From Bimuria novae-zelandiae CBS 107.79 (Eukaryota; Ascomycota; Dothideomycetes; Pleosporales; Didymosphaeriaceae): a stretch of DNA of 64,000 nt. Below the pieces are notes generated by a model. That model worked only from the letters and a program-made list of their open reading frames with translations, was not told the DNA's origin and made no database searches. Below are positions 11,450-21,391 of the stretch, piece after piece. The translations under genes and the position numbers were made by a program. Every line of letters begins with the position of its first letter. The first letter of the stretch is position 1. Location of the stretch: assembly GCA_010015655.1 (NCBI GenBank), contig ML976724.1:126380-190379 (forward strand), in the 5' to 3' direction.

Positions 11450-14400
11450 TTAACGAGGAGGGCCAATAGGGCCCGGGTATCCAGATGCAGAATGAGATGT
11501 AGAGGGGCGACCACTGTCAACGGAAGCCCGAGGGTCGTACCTGGGCGTAACGTCTCCAGCCACCGCCGAAGAGGATCCAAAGGGAAATTTGCTTTCAAAT
11601 CGCGGCGTTGGCATCGGCCAACTGTTAGTATGGTGGTCATCGTCGGTAAGGTTGATGCCGCTGTCGTTCCAAGGGTTGCGATAGCCGCTGCCCTGGGACT
11701 CAAGACTGGCAAGGGAGGCCTTTGAAGCATTGCTGGAGGCATGCTTGAAGAGAGACCCGGGCGAGTTGGTGCCGTTCCTGCGAGAATTGAACAAGGAGGT
11801 GAAGGAAGACATGCTGCCTGGTTTGCGGAGTCGATCCAGCATGCCCGGGCGTTCCTCGTCTCCGAAGTGGGAACGTGTGGGCGAGTCAGTGCTATCAACA
11901 GGGGGTTCAGCACGCTGAAGCAGTTTGGATTCGAAGAAGGGTAGGGACTCCTCGAAAGAATCAGACTTGGGTCGAGGAAGTGCGCCACGGATAGTGCTAG
12001 TATCGAGACCGTGCATAACCAGATGGTTGATCAGGAAGTCAAGAGCGTCCTTAAGGCCACCAGCATTGTTCCTAGTAAAGCTGAGGTGAAGGGTCTCGAT
12101 CTGTTGCTCTTTGCCCTCTTCTGTAGACTCGGTCTGGGCTTCCTTGAGGTGCGCTTCAACGACATGCTGGTCCCTGAGTTTGTCGAGAATGTCAGTCTTG
12201 AATTCCGCAGAACGCATGTGGTCACTGAGCTCTTTGGAGACGGGGAACGCGAGATCATGAGTCTCAGGAACCATACCCTAGAAATGGTCAGCGTAATGAC
12301 TTTGGATGGGTATTGGATTTCCTTACCAGGAACTCATCCACTGCCAAAGGCACCTGATACTCAGGCCCAGAGACAGTAACGGTATCGCTTGCTTCCTCGG
12401 TACTGGGGAACGTAATCTTGCAGTTGAACTTCTTCTCCAATTCGTCAATCTTGTCCAAGCGGGCAATGAGCTCACGATGGTACAGGCGGTTGATGTTGAT
12501 TGTCTCAGAGACGAATTCAGCGTCAGCCTTCTCAACCATGTCCATGATCTCCTGCTTAACCAAATCGAGGTTCTGGGCATTGCGCGCAGGCGTACGACAG
12601 ATGACATTGTCGACCTTGATGTCGTCTTCTTCCTTGCCGAAGCCTCCACGGTCCATAGCATTGGAGAACTTCACAAATACGGAGTACTTCTTCATGATGC
12701 GCTGGATATGCTGACCTCCGATGCCAATGATGCGCTTATGATACTGGTCGGGGACATGGAACGAGATTGCCGCGGGCATCTCCTGCTCAACAAGGTCTAG
12801 GCCGTTCTTAGTGGCGTCGTACTGAGCGCCACGGACAACGATGTAGAAGTTGTACTCGTTGAAGCCATCAAAGACGATCTGTACACTGCTGTGGCTCATG
12901 ATCTTGTTGATCTTGCCGTTCTTCTTACCGCTGACGAACTCTTTGTGCTCATTGGCAAGCTCTATTTTGACGCTCATGTTGTACTGAGACTTCTTTACAA
13001 ACGGAATGTTGTTGATCACCATCATTGCAGCCTTGACAGCGTCATCGGAGCCATAAATGTGGAAGTTCAGCTTTTCGAAGCTGATCTCTGCGCCAGAGTT
13101 AATGCAGATATCCGAGAGCATTGCACGCACATCCGCAGCCGTAGGTGGGCGCTGCGAAGGATCAGGGTGGGTGATGAACCATGAGGCGCTGTAGAATTGG
13201 CCAGCCTAAAGAGGGTGTAAGCATTGCATCACATGTGACTGGACTGGGCATCTTACAAGAGCCATCAGTTCGCGCACGGTGCGCTCGACATGGAGAACAT
13301 CGGTGCCTTGAACACGGACAACACCGCGCTGCATACCCAATGGGGGCAAGAGAATGTAAGAACCGTTGTTCTCGATGATCTTGCGCACCTTGTCTAGACG
13401 CTCGAGGAGGATGGCATCCAGCTTCGTGTCTGTGACCATGACGGGCTTTACAAAGACCTTGGTCGACATAACCAGGTCGTGAAGACGCTGCTTGGCCCTC
13501 AAGATGCATTCCGAGTTCTCACCAGTGATGTATATCAGATCATCGGGACGTCGCTGTGCACCGGGCGGTGTGTAGCCGAAAAGGCGGGGAAAGGGTGGAG
13601 GGAAGTAGATGGCAGTTCCTGTGGCAGACTCAATCAACTTGATGTTCTTGCGTCCTCTCCCGCAGATGAGGGTATGCATGGTGAGCTCTAGCTTCATCGT
13701 ATCCACATATCGCTTGAGCTGTGACGATGCGAAATTAGCTCTGTGCGCTAGCGGTACCAGATTGCGGGGCAATGGAAACTCACAATCTGGTCGATCATGA
13801 TGAGCACCCGAGTCTTCGCATGCTCCATTGTCTCCATGTCGCCGTAAATGGCACAACGGAGACGCGAATCCATGCCCGTCTCCAGGTTGCCGTTGAAGCT
13901 CGCAGACTCGATATCAGGCTGCTTGGGCATGAGGATGAAAATGTCAGCTTTGGTCGTCTTCGCAATGAGGTCGAGCTGGTTGAGCACCAGGCCCTTGACG
14001 TGCTGTGAGCTCCTGTCGATGATCAGGTCGGAGTCAATATCCACAAACGACGATCGCTGTGAAGAATGTCAGACAAGGCGTAACGCATAGCTCCCAGTGC
14101 GGCATACCAACGAGATGGGCGTCGAGTTGAGCACCTTACACCGCATCTGGTTGACGATCTCCAGCTCCCCAGACAGGCACACGTTGGTTACGAGGGCGCG
14201 CAACGGCCCCCGCTGCAGGCCAGGCAGCGGCTTCGACTCGGCGGACACGACGGTGGCGGCAACGCGCCCCTCGGTCTGGTCCTGCACCTCCCGGCACATC
14301 ATACGCAGATTCTCCACGTTCTGAGCGTGGACAGGCAGCTTGTGCACGGGCGTGCCCTCAGCCGTGCCTTCCGGAAAGGTCCATCGCGCCTTCGCTCCCG

Positions 14401-14647
14401 GGCTGGCGTACATGATGTCGTCGACGTCGGGCCCCGCCAAGTTGGATGCAAAGGGCACGTTGAAGGACAGGTTGACCTGCGTGCCCGGCGGGATCACGGG
14501 CGGTGCAGACGTCGCCGTCGACGGCCGCTTGATGGGTGCTGTGACGGGCATCTCATGATTCGACCTGGTGAAGGGGAAGCCCGCCGAGGGAGCCATTTTC
14601 TCCCAGCCGTGTCGAGCCTGGCCCGTGAAGTTGGTTATCTTGTGCAT
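11450..14647 (-). CDS. Multi-KH-domain RNA-binding protein
   Basis: This is a predicted RNA-binding protein with several KH modules. Five exons: 14647-14108, 14056-13784, 13718-13257, 13205-12327 and 12277-11450. The four introns (49-65 nt) all begin GTATG, GTGAG or GTAAG and end AG, and all fall in phase 0. The protein is about 993 aa. KH-type signatures are ICGRGRKNIKLIE (about 290-300), GKKNGKINKIM (about 518) and a canonical GIGG loop in RIIGIGGQHIQRIMKKY (about 584). The N-terminal third has no clear domain. The last 200 residues are Ser/Pro-rich and disordered. It resembles the conserved fungal KH proteins distantly related to vigilin; I cannot name an orthologue securely. A second ATG 17 codons downstream (14596) is a plausible alternative start. 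Confidence 0.88.
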
Positions 14648-16279
14648 AATGGGGAGAGACGCCCTGGGGTGTGTCGGGCGGAGGGTGATGGGAGAAGAGC
14701 GAGAGCGAGGAAGACACAAGAGGTCGAGGCACGTCCCAGAGGCTGACGAGAATGGCCCGCTAAGCTAGCAGGGCAGGCTCGGTGCACAGGCCCCTCCCGA
14801 TCCGCCCACACATCACTGCTGGGCAGCAGTCTGTCGCACCTTGAGCACGCCGGCCAACCAGCCAGTCTCGGGGCGTCTCTGCTCGCTCCAGGCCTCGACG
14901 AGCGCCTGCACCCAGCGTTGTTTCGGCGCTGGGCGAGCGTCTGCAGGTGGCCCTCTGTGCAGCCGCGGCCGACTGTGGCTGTGGTTCCAAAGCGGCTAGC
15001 CCCACGTTCATCGTACGTGGATGACATGGACCGCGAGCTCCCTACCAGTTCCGCCATCACAGTGCGATATGCTCAACAGCTCACGCTTCATCTACATGTG
15101 CGCCTCGAACAAGAGCAGCGTGTAGGGGTGAGTGCAGATCGTGGTGCTGCGACGACGTCTCACCTGCACGCCTGCAAACGTTTATGCGACACCCTGAGCC
15201 CACCCAGAACACGTCCATACGCGCCAAGTTGCCAGTTCCACGGGCTCCAGCTTCACCCAGGTCACGTCGCTTGTGCATGCCAATAGACTCACTGCGCTCC
15301 TCTCTATTGAAAGAATCTGAGGAACCGCGCCCATCCGTCTCACGTCGGCACTCTGGCCCCATTGCAGTGTCACTCCCCTCCCACATACGGCGAGACAGCT
15401 GCACAGGGCTGCGTCACGGGCTCAGAGTGCTGACGACGACGCTGGTGTCCGTCCGACAGCACAAGCCCGTGTTTGGCACCCTATACCGTAAGCGAGTAGT
15501 GAACTGGTACCCCTGATAGAAACATTCGGGAGACGAGTATGGTGTTTCTGTAAGGTCTGATTGATCTCTTTAGCGAGAGCAAAGGTGGAATTCAACAAAC
15601 TCCACCTCAGGCTCACACACGCCACTGCTGATAACTTTGACCAAGGTACATCACATGCCCCTAATCCCAGCACCCCCTCACTCACCACTATCAAGCTTCC
15701 AGAATTTGCACGTGTCCTTTCCCGCAATGTTTTGTGATGACGAATTCACGTGCCCTGTGCCTGCAGCTAGTCCCTAGTCCAACGTCTACTATCTGCCCCG
15801 GCGACTTTGCGTGGCCTGCGGGGAACAAACCGTCGCTCCATGCTTTATATTGATATCTCTCCGGAGCCGGCTTTTCAGGTGTTCGGCGAGTCGGGTCCGA
15901 CCTGCTAGCGCTTGCTGGGCGATAGATCGGTTGAGATTACGAGCTCATTGTATTTGTACGTAACATTGGAGCGGATGCAACAACGCGAATATGACTTCAA
16001 GAATTGGAGGCTATTGTAACGTTTTTGAATTCGATATGAACATGCTCAGCCTAGAGGCTGAGCAGAATTACCGTCCTATCCAACACTCCATGCTATACAC
16101 TACGCTCTCGAAGCGCTATTACAATGCTTTTTATCAACAGCGGCACTTGCGGCAAATATACTACATCCTCGCCAGTTTTCACTTATCGCTCAGTCCGCCA
16201 GACCGCAGTGAAGTTCAAGTGATTAACAGGCCGTGCCTGATCGAACACGTTTCCCCCATCCTCAGCCAATCTCAAGTGA
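14648..16279. other. Intergenic, nothing recognised
   Basis: This 1.6-kb stretch holds the promoter of the KH gene and the 3' side of the next minus-strand gene. Reading frames at 14760-15011, 15081-15404, 15422-15727 and 15991-16527 lack family similarity and overlap in competing frames. I find no tRNA or repeat. Confidence 0.5.
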
Positions 16280-18661
16280 TCAATATCGGTAGGTCGGTCG
16301 TCGAGGCGCCTCCGTCGCATAGCGCTCTTGCACAACCTCGGCCGGCCGATCCAGACCGCCTTCATCCACATACCGTCTTTGCGGAGTGGCAAAAGCATAT
16401 CGACGGTCGTCGCTGGGTTCATGGTGAATCACACTTACTTCGCGCAAGCGGGGCGCAGCTGCGCGTACATGTCCAGGCTGAAGGCTCTCGTGTCGAGCAT
16501 ACCCCTCCGGGACCTCCCTTCGAATGATTTCAGGACGAACGCTGTACGCTCGGCTAGGCAAATACTCGCGTGGAGGACCCATCTCTTCGTATTGGGCAAT
16601 CGGTCGCCTTTCGATTACCTCGTATGGTCCACGCTCCGATTCCACTGGCCGACGCGACACCTCTCGCCGATACGCACGCGAGTCAACGACGTCCGCTTCC
16701 GAAGCAGCCATGTAACGACGGGGAGGTGGGGGCATCATCTGAACACCGTCTTCCTCATATAATTCAGCACGCGCAGGCGCCCGCAGTGTTGGTTCTCGGG
16801 TCATTGCACGTTCGTAGTATGGGTCGGCTTCAACTCTCCGACTAGGTGGAGCGACGGATTCCCTTGCGTCCACGGGCGCTGCATAGTACTTGTTCCCGTA
16901 CTGGTCAACGACAATACGACGAGGAGGCGGCGCCATAGTCATCGGACTAGTAACAGGAGATTGGGCTCGCTCCAAATAATCAACCTGAGGGTGTTCAGGT
17001 ACGTAGCGAGGTGCTGCGGACGGCCGCACCGATGCTTCTCGATAGACGGGTGGCTCGAGAGGCCGTTCGGTGAAGACATACGACGCTGCGCGTACCTGAC
17101 GAGATGAAGGTGCGGCATACATGTCATTGTTGGTCGGTGAGTAGGGTCGTCGGGCGTATTGAACGCTGGCTACGCGACGCAAGTCCTGATCATCTCGATC
17201 TAGTCGGCGCTGAGATGGACGAGCGATACTAGGGGATAATGGTTCATCGTAGGTTCGAGCAGATCTAGCTAGCTCCTGGTCTCGATAATAGATGGGCTGC
17301 GCCCTCTCCGCAACCTCCAGCCCATTCGGAGGAGGCTGCAAGGCGCGTCGCTTGCTCGATGGTGGATCCGAATATTGGGCGAACGGAGGAGGGGATTGTG
17401 GCTCCTCTTTGATATACGGTTCGGGTGACGGGGCAGCACGTTTAGTGGTGTTGTTCTTCTTCCATTCCCGCTTTCGCTTGCGTCCGTTTTGAATCGGTGG
17501 TACTGGACCAGTGGGGCTTTGCCGTCGAGATGACCTGGTCAAGCTATCAGCGCCTAGACATGCAGAAAATGGACCTAGATCGCCATCATATATATACCCA
17601 AATATTTGATCTCCGGCGAGTGTAGGTGAGCGTGAATCATCTTTATGACGCTCCAAGCAAGGAGACCGGGTTGAGTACGGATCGGATGTAGAAGGACTAG
17701 GAATAGAAAGAAATGCTTCGCTACCGTACCCGTTCACAGCGCCATTGTTGTAGCGTCCATTTGTTCTTCTAGGCTCACTGGGGCCTGCATCAGCGGGAGG
17801 AGGTGAGTAATCTGACTCGTCTAGATCCTCGTGTACGCCAGCAGCTTCAGGCTCATATATCTCGAGAATGTCATCGTCAGGCTCGTATGGCTCGTCGTCG
17901 AGATCAATCACTGGAGCATTGGCTGGGCCCGGTTGGGAAGCCTTAACAACCTGTTGCGCGCTGTTGGTCGCGCGCTTGCCCTGCTGTGTGAGTGACCCTG
18001 TGGCATCAGCATTGGTGATGGGAACACGATCAGCCTCATCCGACGACCAACTGTCAGCTTTGCTAGAGTAATACGAGTTATCGAATGACTCCCCAGCATC
18101 GCTTTCAGCAGCAGGAGGACGAAGGCCTGAGATCGGCGGCACCAGCCTGTGGGCCTGAGCGAGCAGATCGTCGACATCGAGCACTTCTCGCTCCTCATCG
18201 TTTGCACGACCGCGCTTATCCCACTGGTCCTTCAACGTCCGCTCAAGCTGTTGCCGCTTGAGTTGTGTTTCAGCGCGTATGAGATGATCAGACTTGGTGA
18301 GCAACACTGGATCAATGCCTGAAGATGCAGACTTGGCCAGAGAGGGCCGCGAAGATGTAGCAAACTCGTTTGGCGAAGGGAATCGCGGCAAAGTGTTCTC
18401 GGAACGATGCGGGAACAGCTGCTGGTTAGAGACGCCGTTGGGCGTTCCGTTGGTCGTGGGTCTGGCAGCTGGAGCGGTTTGCGGTGGACGCGGTGCGACC
18501 TGTTCTAGTACTTTGGGTGGAAGACGAATGCGCGGATGTTTGCCCACGAAGACTTCATCGCGAATGTGCAGCAGCTTTGCGAGAAACTCGGCCTCGCGCT
18601 GCTCCTCGGCGGGTACCACACTGGTCCTGTTCGCGAGCGGAAGTGTTGCGCCTGTCGCCAT
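16280..18661 (-). CDS. Conserved-looking disordered nuclear protein, function unknown
   Basis: I do not recognise this 793-aa protein. Its one ordered-looking segment is near the N-terminus (about 20-50): it reads REAEFLAKLLHIRDEVFVG and continues with KHPRIRLPPKVLEQV. A second Lys/Arg/Gln-rich helical stretch lies at about 125-165 (ETQLKRQQLERTLKDQWDKR). The rest is low-complexity Ser/Pro/Arg, with an acidic patch VIDLDDEPYEPDDD that resembles a SUMO-interaction motif and a basic cluster KRKREWKKNNTTKR that could be a nuclear signal. The C-terminal 250 residues are rich in Arg, Tyr, Pro and Glu. It is drawn as one exon. A 63-nt GTATAT...ACCAG segment (17597-17535) is an in-frame intron candidate that would remove 21 residues. 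It starts 583 bp from the divergent nucleotidase gene. Confidence 0.75.
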   Translation of the reverse strand: MATGATLPLANRTSVVPAEEQREAEFLAKLLHIRDEVFVGKHPRIRLPPKVLEQVAPRPPQTAPAARPTTNGTPNGVSNQQLFPHRSENTLPRFPSPNEFATSSRPSLAKSASSGIDPVLLTKSDHLIRAETQLKRQQLERTLKDQWDKRGRANDEEREVLDVDDLLAQAHRLVPPISGLRPPAAESDAGESFDNSYYSSKADSWSSDEADRVPITNADATGSLTQQGKRATNSAQQVVKASQPGPANAPVIDLDDEPYEPDDDILEIYEPEAAGVHEDLDESDYSPPPADAGPSEPRRTNGRYNNGAVNGYGSEAFLSIPSPSTSDPYSTRSPCLERHKDDSRSPTLAGDQIFGYIYDGDLGPFSACLGADSLTRSSRRQSPTGPVPPIQNGRKRKREWKKNNTTKRAAPSPEPYIKEEPQSPPPFAQYSDPPSSKRRALQPPPNGLEVAERAQPIYYRDQELARSARTYDEPLSPSIARPSQRRLDRDDQDLRRVASVQYARRPYSPTNNDMYAAPSSRQVRAASYVFTERPLEPPVYREASVRPSAAPRYVPEHPQVDYLERAQSPVTSPMTMAPPPRRIVVDQYGNKYYAAPVDARESVAPPSRRVEADPYYERAMTREPTLRAPARAELYEEDGVQMMPPPPRRYMAASEADVVDSRAYRREVSRRPVESERGPYEVIERRPIAQYEEMGPPREYLPSRAYSVRPEIIRREVPEGYARHESLQPGHVRAAAPRLREVSVIHHEPSDDRRYAFATPQRRYVDEGGLDRPAEVVQERYATEAPRRPTYRY

Positions 18662-19244
18662 GGCTGCGTGGCAGCCGTGTGTTTGCTCAACTCACCACGC
18701 GCTCGAACCAGCTATATGAATGTGGACAGCTGAGAGGCTAGAGCGACTGGTATACAAATACAGAAAGGTACATCATGAGGGCGCGTCGTGGCGAGGGTGA
18801 AGAGGTGGTTGGGGAGAAAACGAAAGCTATGTCCAGGCGCGCGGTCGAAGGAAGGCGAGCGCCCGCGGTAGTGCCAAGGCGCTATGCCTGGATTGGCACT
18901 CTATCTCGCTCCCTCCCTTCCAGCATGGGTTGAGCCTCGAACTGCGTTTGCCACCGGACTGAGACCTCTCAATCATACCTTTCCAACATTCTATAGTACT
19001 GGCCTAACTATTCCAATCTAGTCTACTATATTTGCTTTCCAGGATCAGTCATTTCTCTTTCACAGGAATTTCCATCCTGACGTATTGACGACCACTTCAA
19101 AACTTTTTTGCACCCCTGGCTATATACGTGTAAGTAGTAGACCTTTCAGGTTTGAGATTAGGGAAAGTGATGCTAGAATTAACGCTGAAAAGTCCAGACT
19201 TATTGGGTTCAACGGCGACAGCCTCCAATTTTCACCTTTCCAAG
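18662..19244. promoter_or_regulatory. Divergent promoter region
   Basis: 583 bp between two divergent start codons, the disordered protein (minus) and the nucleotidase (plus). No gene fits here. Shared control is possible but no specific site is visible. Confidence 0.45.
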
Positions 19245-20192
19245 ATGGCGCAAGACGAGAGACTGGTCTTCTTCTTCGACATAGACAATTGTGTAAGTTA
19301 GTATCGATATATTTTTCAAGACCACATGTACTGATGAGAACAGCTCTACTCCAAGAGTGAGTTGGTGATGTTGGTCTGATCCGATCATGATTATGACTCA
19401 CCGTCACACAGGCTACAAGGTGCAACACATGATGTCTGATCTTATAGGTAGGCTATTTTCCTTTGGAAACCTATGGTTTGACGGTGCTTTTATGAGTAAT
19501 CAGGCTTTTAACAACCCACGCTCACTCGTCACAGATCAGTACTTCGAGAATCATCTGTCACTTACGAAGCAAGAAGCGAATGATCTGCATCTCAAATACT
19601 ACCGCGAGTATGGTCTTGCTATCGAGGGTCTCGTTCGTCACCACAAAGTCGATGCCTTGGAATACAATGCCAAAGTTGATGACGCGCTCCCACTGGAGGA
19701 TCTCATCAAACCCAATCCAGAGCTGAGGAGACTCCTGGAGGACATTGATAAGAGCAAAGTCAAAATGTGGCTGTTCACGAATGCGTACATATCGCACGGG
19801 AAGAGAGTGGTGAGACTGTTGAGAATCGATGATCTTTTCGAAGGCATCACATTCTGTGACTATGGGTCGGAGAAATTCTACTGCAAACCGCATGTCGAGA
19901 TGTACGACAAAGCGATGAGCCAAGCGGGTGTGAAGAACAACGAAAACTGTTACTTCGTTGGCAAGTACGATTCCTTCCGGCATCTTAGACTTACTAATAC
20001 ATCTCAGACGACTCATACATCAATACAAGAGCCGCAGAGGAACGGGGCTGGCACACAGCACACCTGCTAGACCCAGAAGACTCCGAACCGCCTGTGCGTG
20101 CTGCGAAGCATCAAATCAGAAGTCTTCAGGAGCTGCGGACCATCTTCCCTCATCTTTTCAAGAGCAAAGCTACTACGGGCAGCACAGCATAG
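19245..20192 (+). CDS. Pyrimidine 5'-nucleotidase (Sdt1/Phm8 type, HAD)
   Basis: This is a HAD-superfamily pyrimidine 5'-nucleotidase of the yeast Sdt1/Phm8 group, which dephosphorylates nucleoside monophosphates in the cytosol. Five exons: 19245-19292, 19344-19356 (13 nt), 19412-19447, 19535-19960 and 20008-20192, giving 235 aa. HAD motif I is FFDIDNCLY (Asp12, Asp14) and is interrupted by intron 1. Further family blocks are YYREYGLAIEGLVRHHKVDA, VKMWLFTNAYISHGKRV (motif II Thr), FCDYGSEKFYCKPH (motif III Lys) and the spliced motif IV CYFVDDSYINTRAAEERGW. Intron 4 (19961-20007) has a GC donor (GCAAGT) with a CTAAT branch-like site; only this splice produces the conserved VDDS. Introns 1-3 are standard GT-AG. 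The catalytic residues are present, so activity is expected. Confidence 0.94.
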
Positions 20193-20518
20193 ATGGCTCA
20201 TGTCCCAGGGTATCAACCATTTCGACATATAGAAGCGGGCACTTCGATTCTCTGCTTCTGGGTTACGTTGCGGATTTAGACAGCATCCCTGCGCTCACAT
20301 GTTAGAAACAAAAGGCATTTTCGTCAACTCCTTCATTTATCTGATATCTGCAGTATCGAGGGAAGGACTGATAGCTATACAACCTTGGAAGCTGCAGTTT
20401 AAACCCCACATTTCTTGGCACCGTGCTTTATCGATAAGCGCCTACTTCAGCTGTGATTGTTGCCTGTTGCCCTTGCATTAACTTCGAATTCCTTATACCT
20501 GTCGCTGGTTTCTTCGAG
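20193..20518. other. Intergenic
   Basis: 326 bp between the nucleotidase stop and the next start on the same strand. It carries the 3' flank of one gene and the promoter of the next; I see nothing else. Confidence 0.45.
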
Positions 20519-21391
20519 ATGACTTCCTCCTCAACGCCGACATACTTTCAAACCATGTCGCCCGCACCTTCCAGTACCGCTGCAGCCCCGCAGCCCTCGG
20601 CCCTCCCACCTTCGGTTAGCAACTCGAACGGCGCCCCAGAAAGCAGCAAAACGACCGTAGAGACATCTACGGACCACAAAGTGAAACCAGCGCGGAAACC
20701 ACTTCTCCGCCTAGAACTTCGTGACCTCTCCGACGAAGGCACCCGCGCTTTCCTCCGCCTTCTACATGCCTCTACTGCCCTCGAAGATGCCGTGGACGCA
20801 GTGCTCCGACATCTCTACACGGGGCTAGGAACGCACTGCATACCGCCCACCCGCTCTGTCACCCTAGTCCTTCGCTCAATGCCAGGCGTCGCCTACACGA
20901 CTGGCAGCGACCTCGATGACGACCACAAAGAGATCCACTTCAGCACGAACTACATCAATCATGTCCCTGACACACGCAAGAAAGAGGAAATGCAGGGTGT
21001 CATTGTGCACGAGATGGTACATTGCTGGCAACACAATGCGCTGGGGACTGCTCCGGGTGGCTTGATAGAGGGCATAGCGGATTGGGTGCGCCTGAAGGCG
21101 GGCTTCGCTCCACCGCACTGGAAGAGAACCACTGATAGTGACTGGGATGCGGGATATGAGCGTACTGGGTTCTTTTTGGAGTGGCTGGAAGCTGAGCATG
21201 GCGCAGATATTGTGCGCAAGATCAACGATGGCTTGAGGGGCTGCAAGTACGGGGAGGAGGAATTCTGGCATAAGTGCTGTGGGAGCAATATCGGACGACT
21301 GTGGGAAGATTACAAATCCAGCCTCGGTGGTGGAGAGGATGACGATGGAGACGAGGATCAGACTGGTGCGGAGAAGAAGAAGTCCACGTAA
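20519..21391 (+). CDS. Basic-secretory-protein-family putative metallopeptidase
   Basis: This 290-aa protein belongs to the basic secretory protein family, which has a gluzincin-like fold and is assigned as a putative zinc peptidase; the substrate is unknown. It is a single exon starting at 20519, where an MTSSSTPTYF opening precedes a Ser/Pro/Ala-rich leader. The zinc motif HEMVH lies at about residues 164-168 inside VIVHEMVHCWQHNALGTAPGGLIEGIADWVRLKAG, where the GLxEGxADWVR stretch is typical of the family. Downstream are GFFLEWLE and a DD/EE-rich basic-ended tail. I see no convincing signal peptide, so despite the family name this copy may be intracellular. An in-frame extension upstream has no better start. 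Confidence 0.9.
   Translation: MTSSSTPTYFQTMSPAPSSTAAAPQPSALPPSVSNSNGAPESSKTTVETSTDHKVKPARKPLLRLELRDLSDEGTRAFLRLLHASTALEDAVDAVLRHLYTGLGTHCIPPTRSVTLVLRSMPGVAYTTGSDLDDDHKEIHFSTNYINHVPDTRKKEEMQGVIVHEMVHCWQHNALGTAPGGLIEGIADWVRLKAGFAPPHWKRTTDSDWDAGYERTGFFLEWLEAEHGADIVRKINDGLRGCKYGEEEFWHKCCGSNIGRLWEDYKSSLGGGEDDDGDEDQTGAEKKKST

Noticed and set aside
11059..11988. 309-codon minus-strand frame
   Set aside because: Overlaps exon 5 of the KH gene in another frame; composition is unlike a real protein and the KH frame is continuous with the upstream exons.
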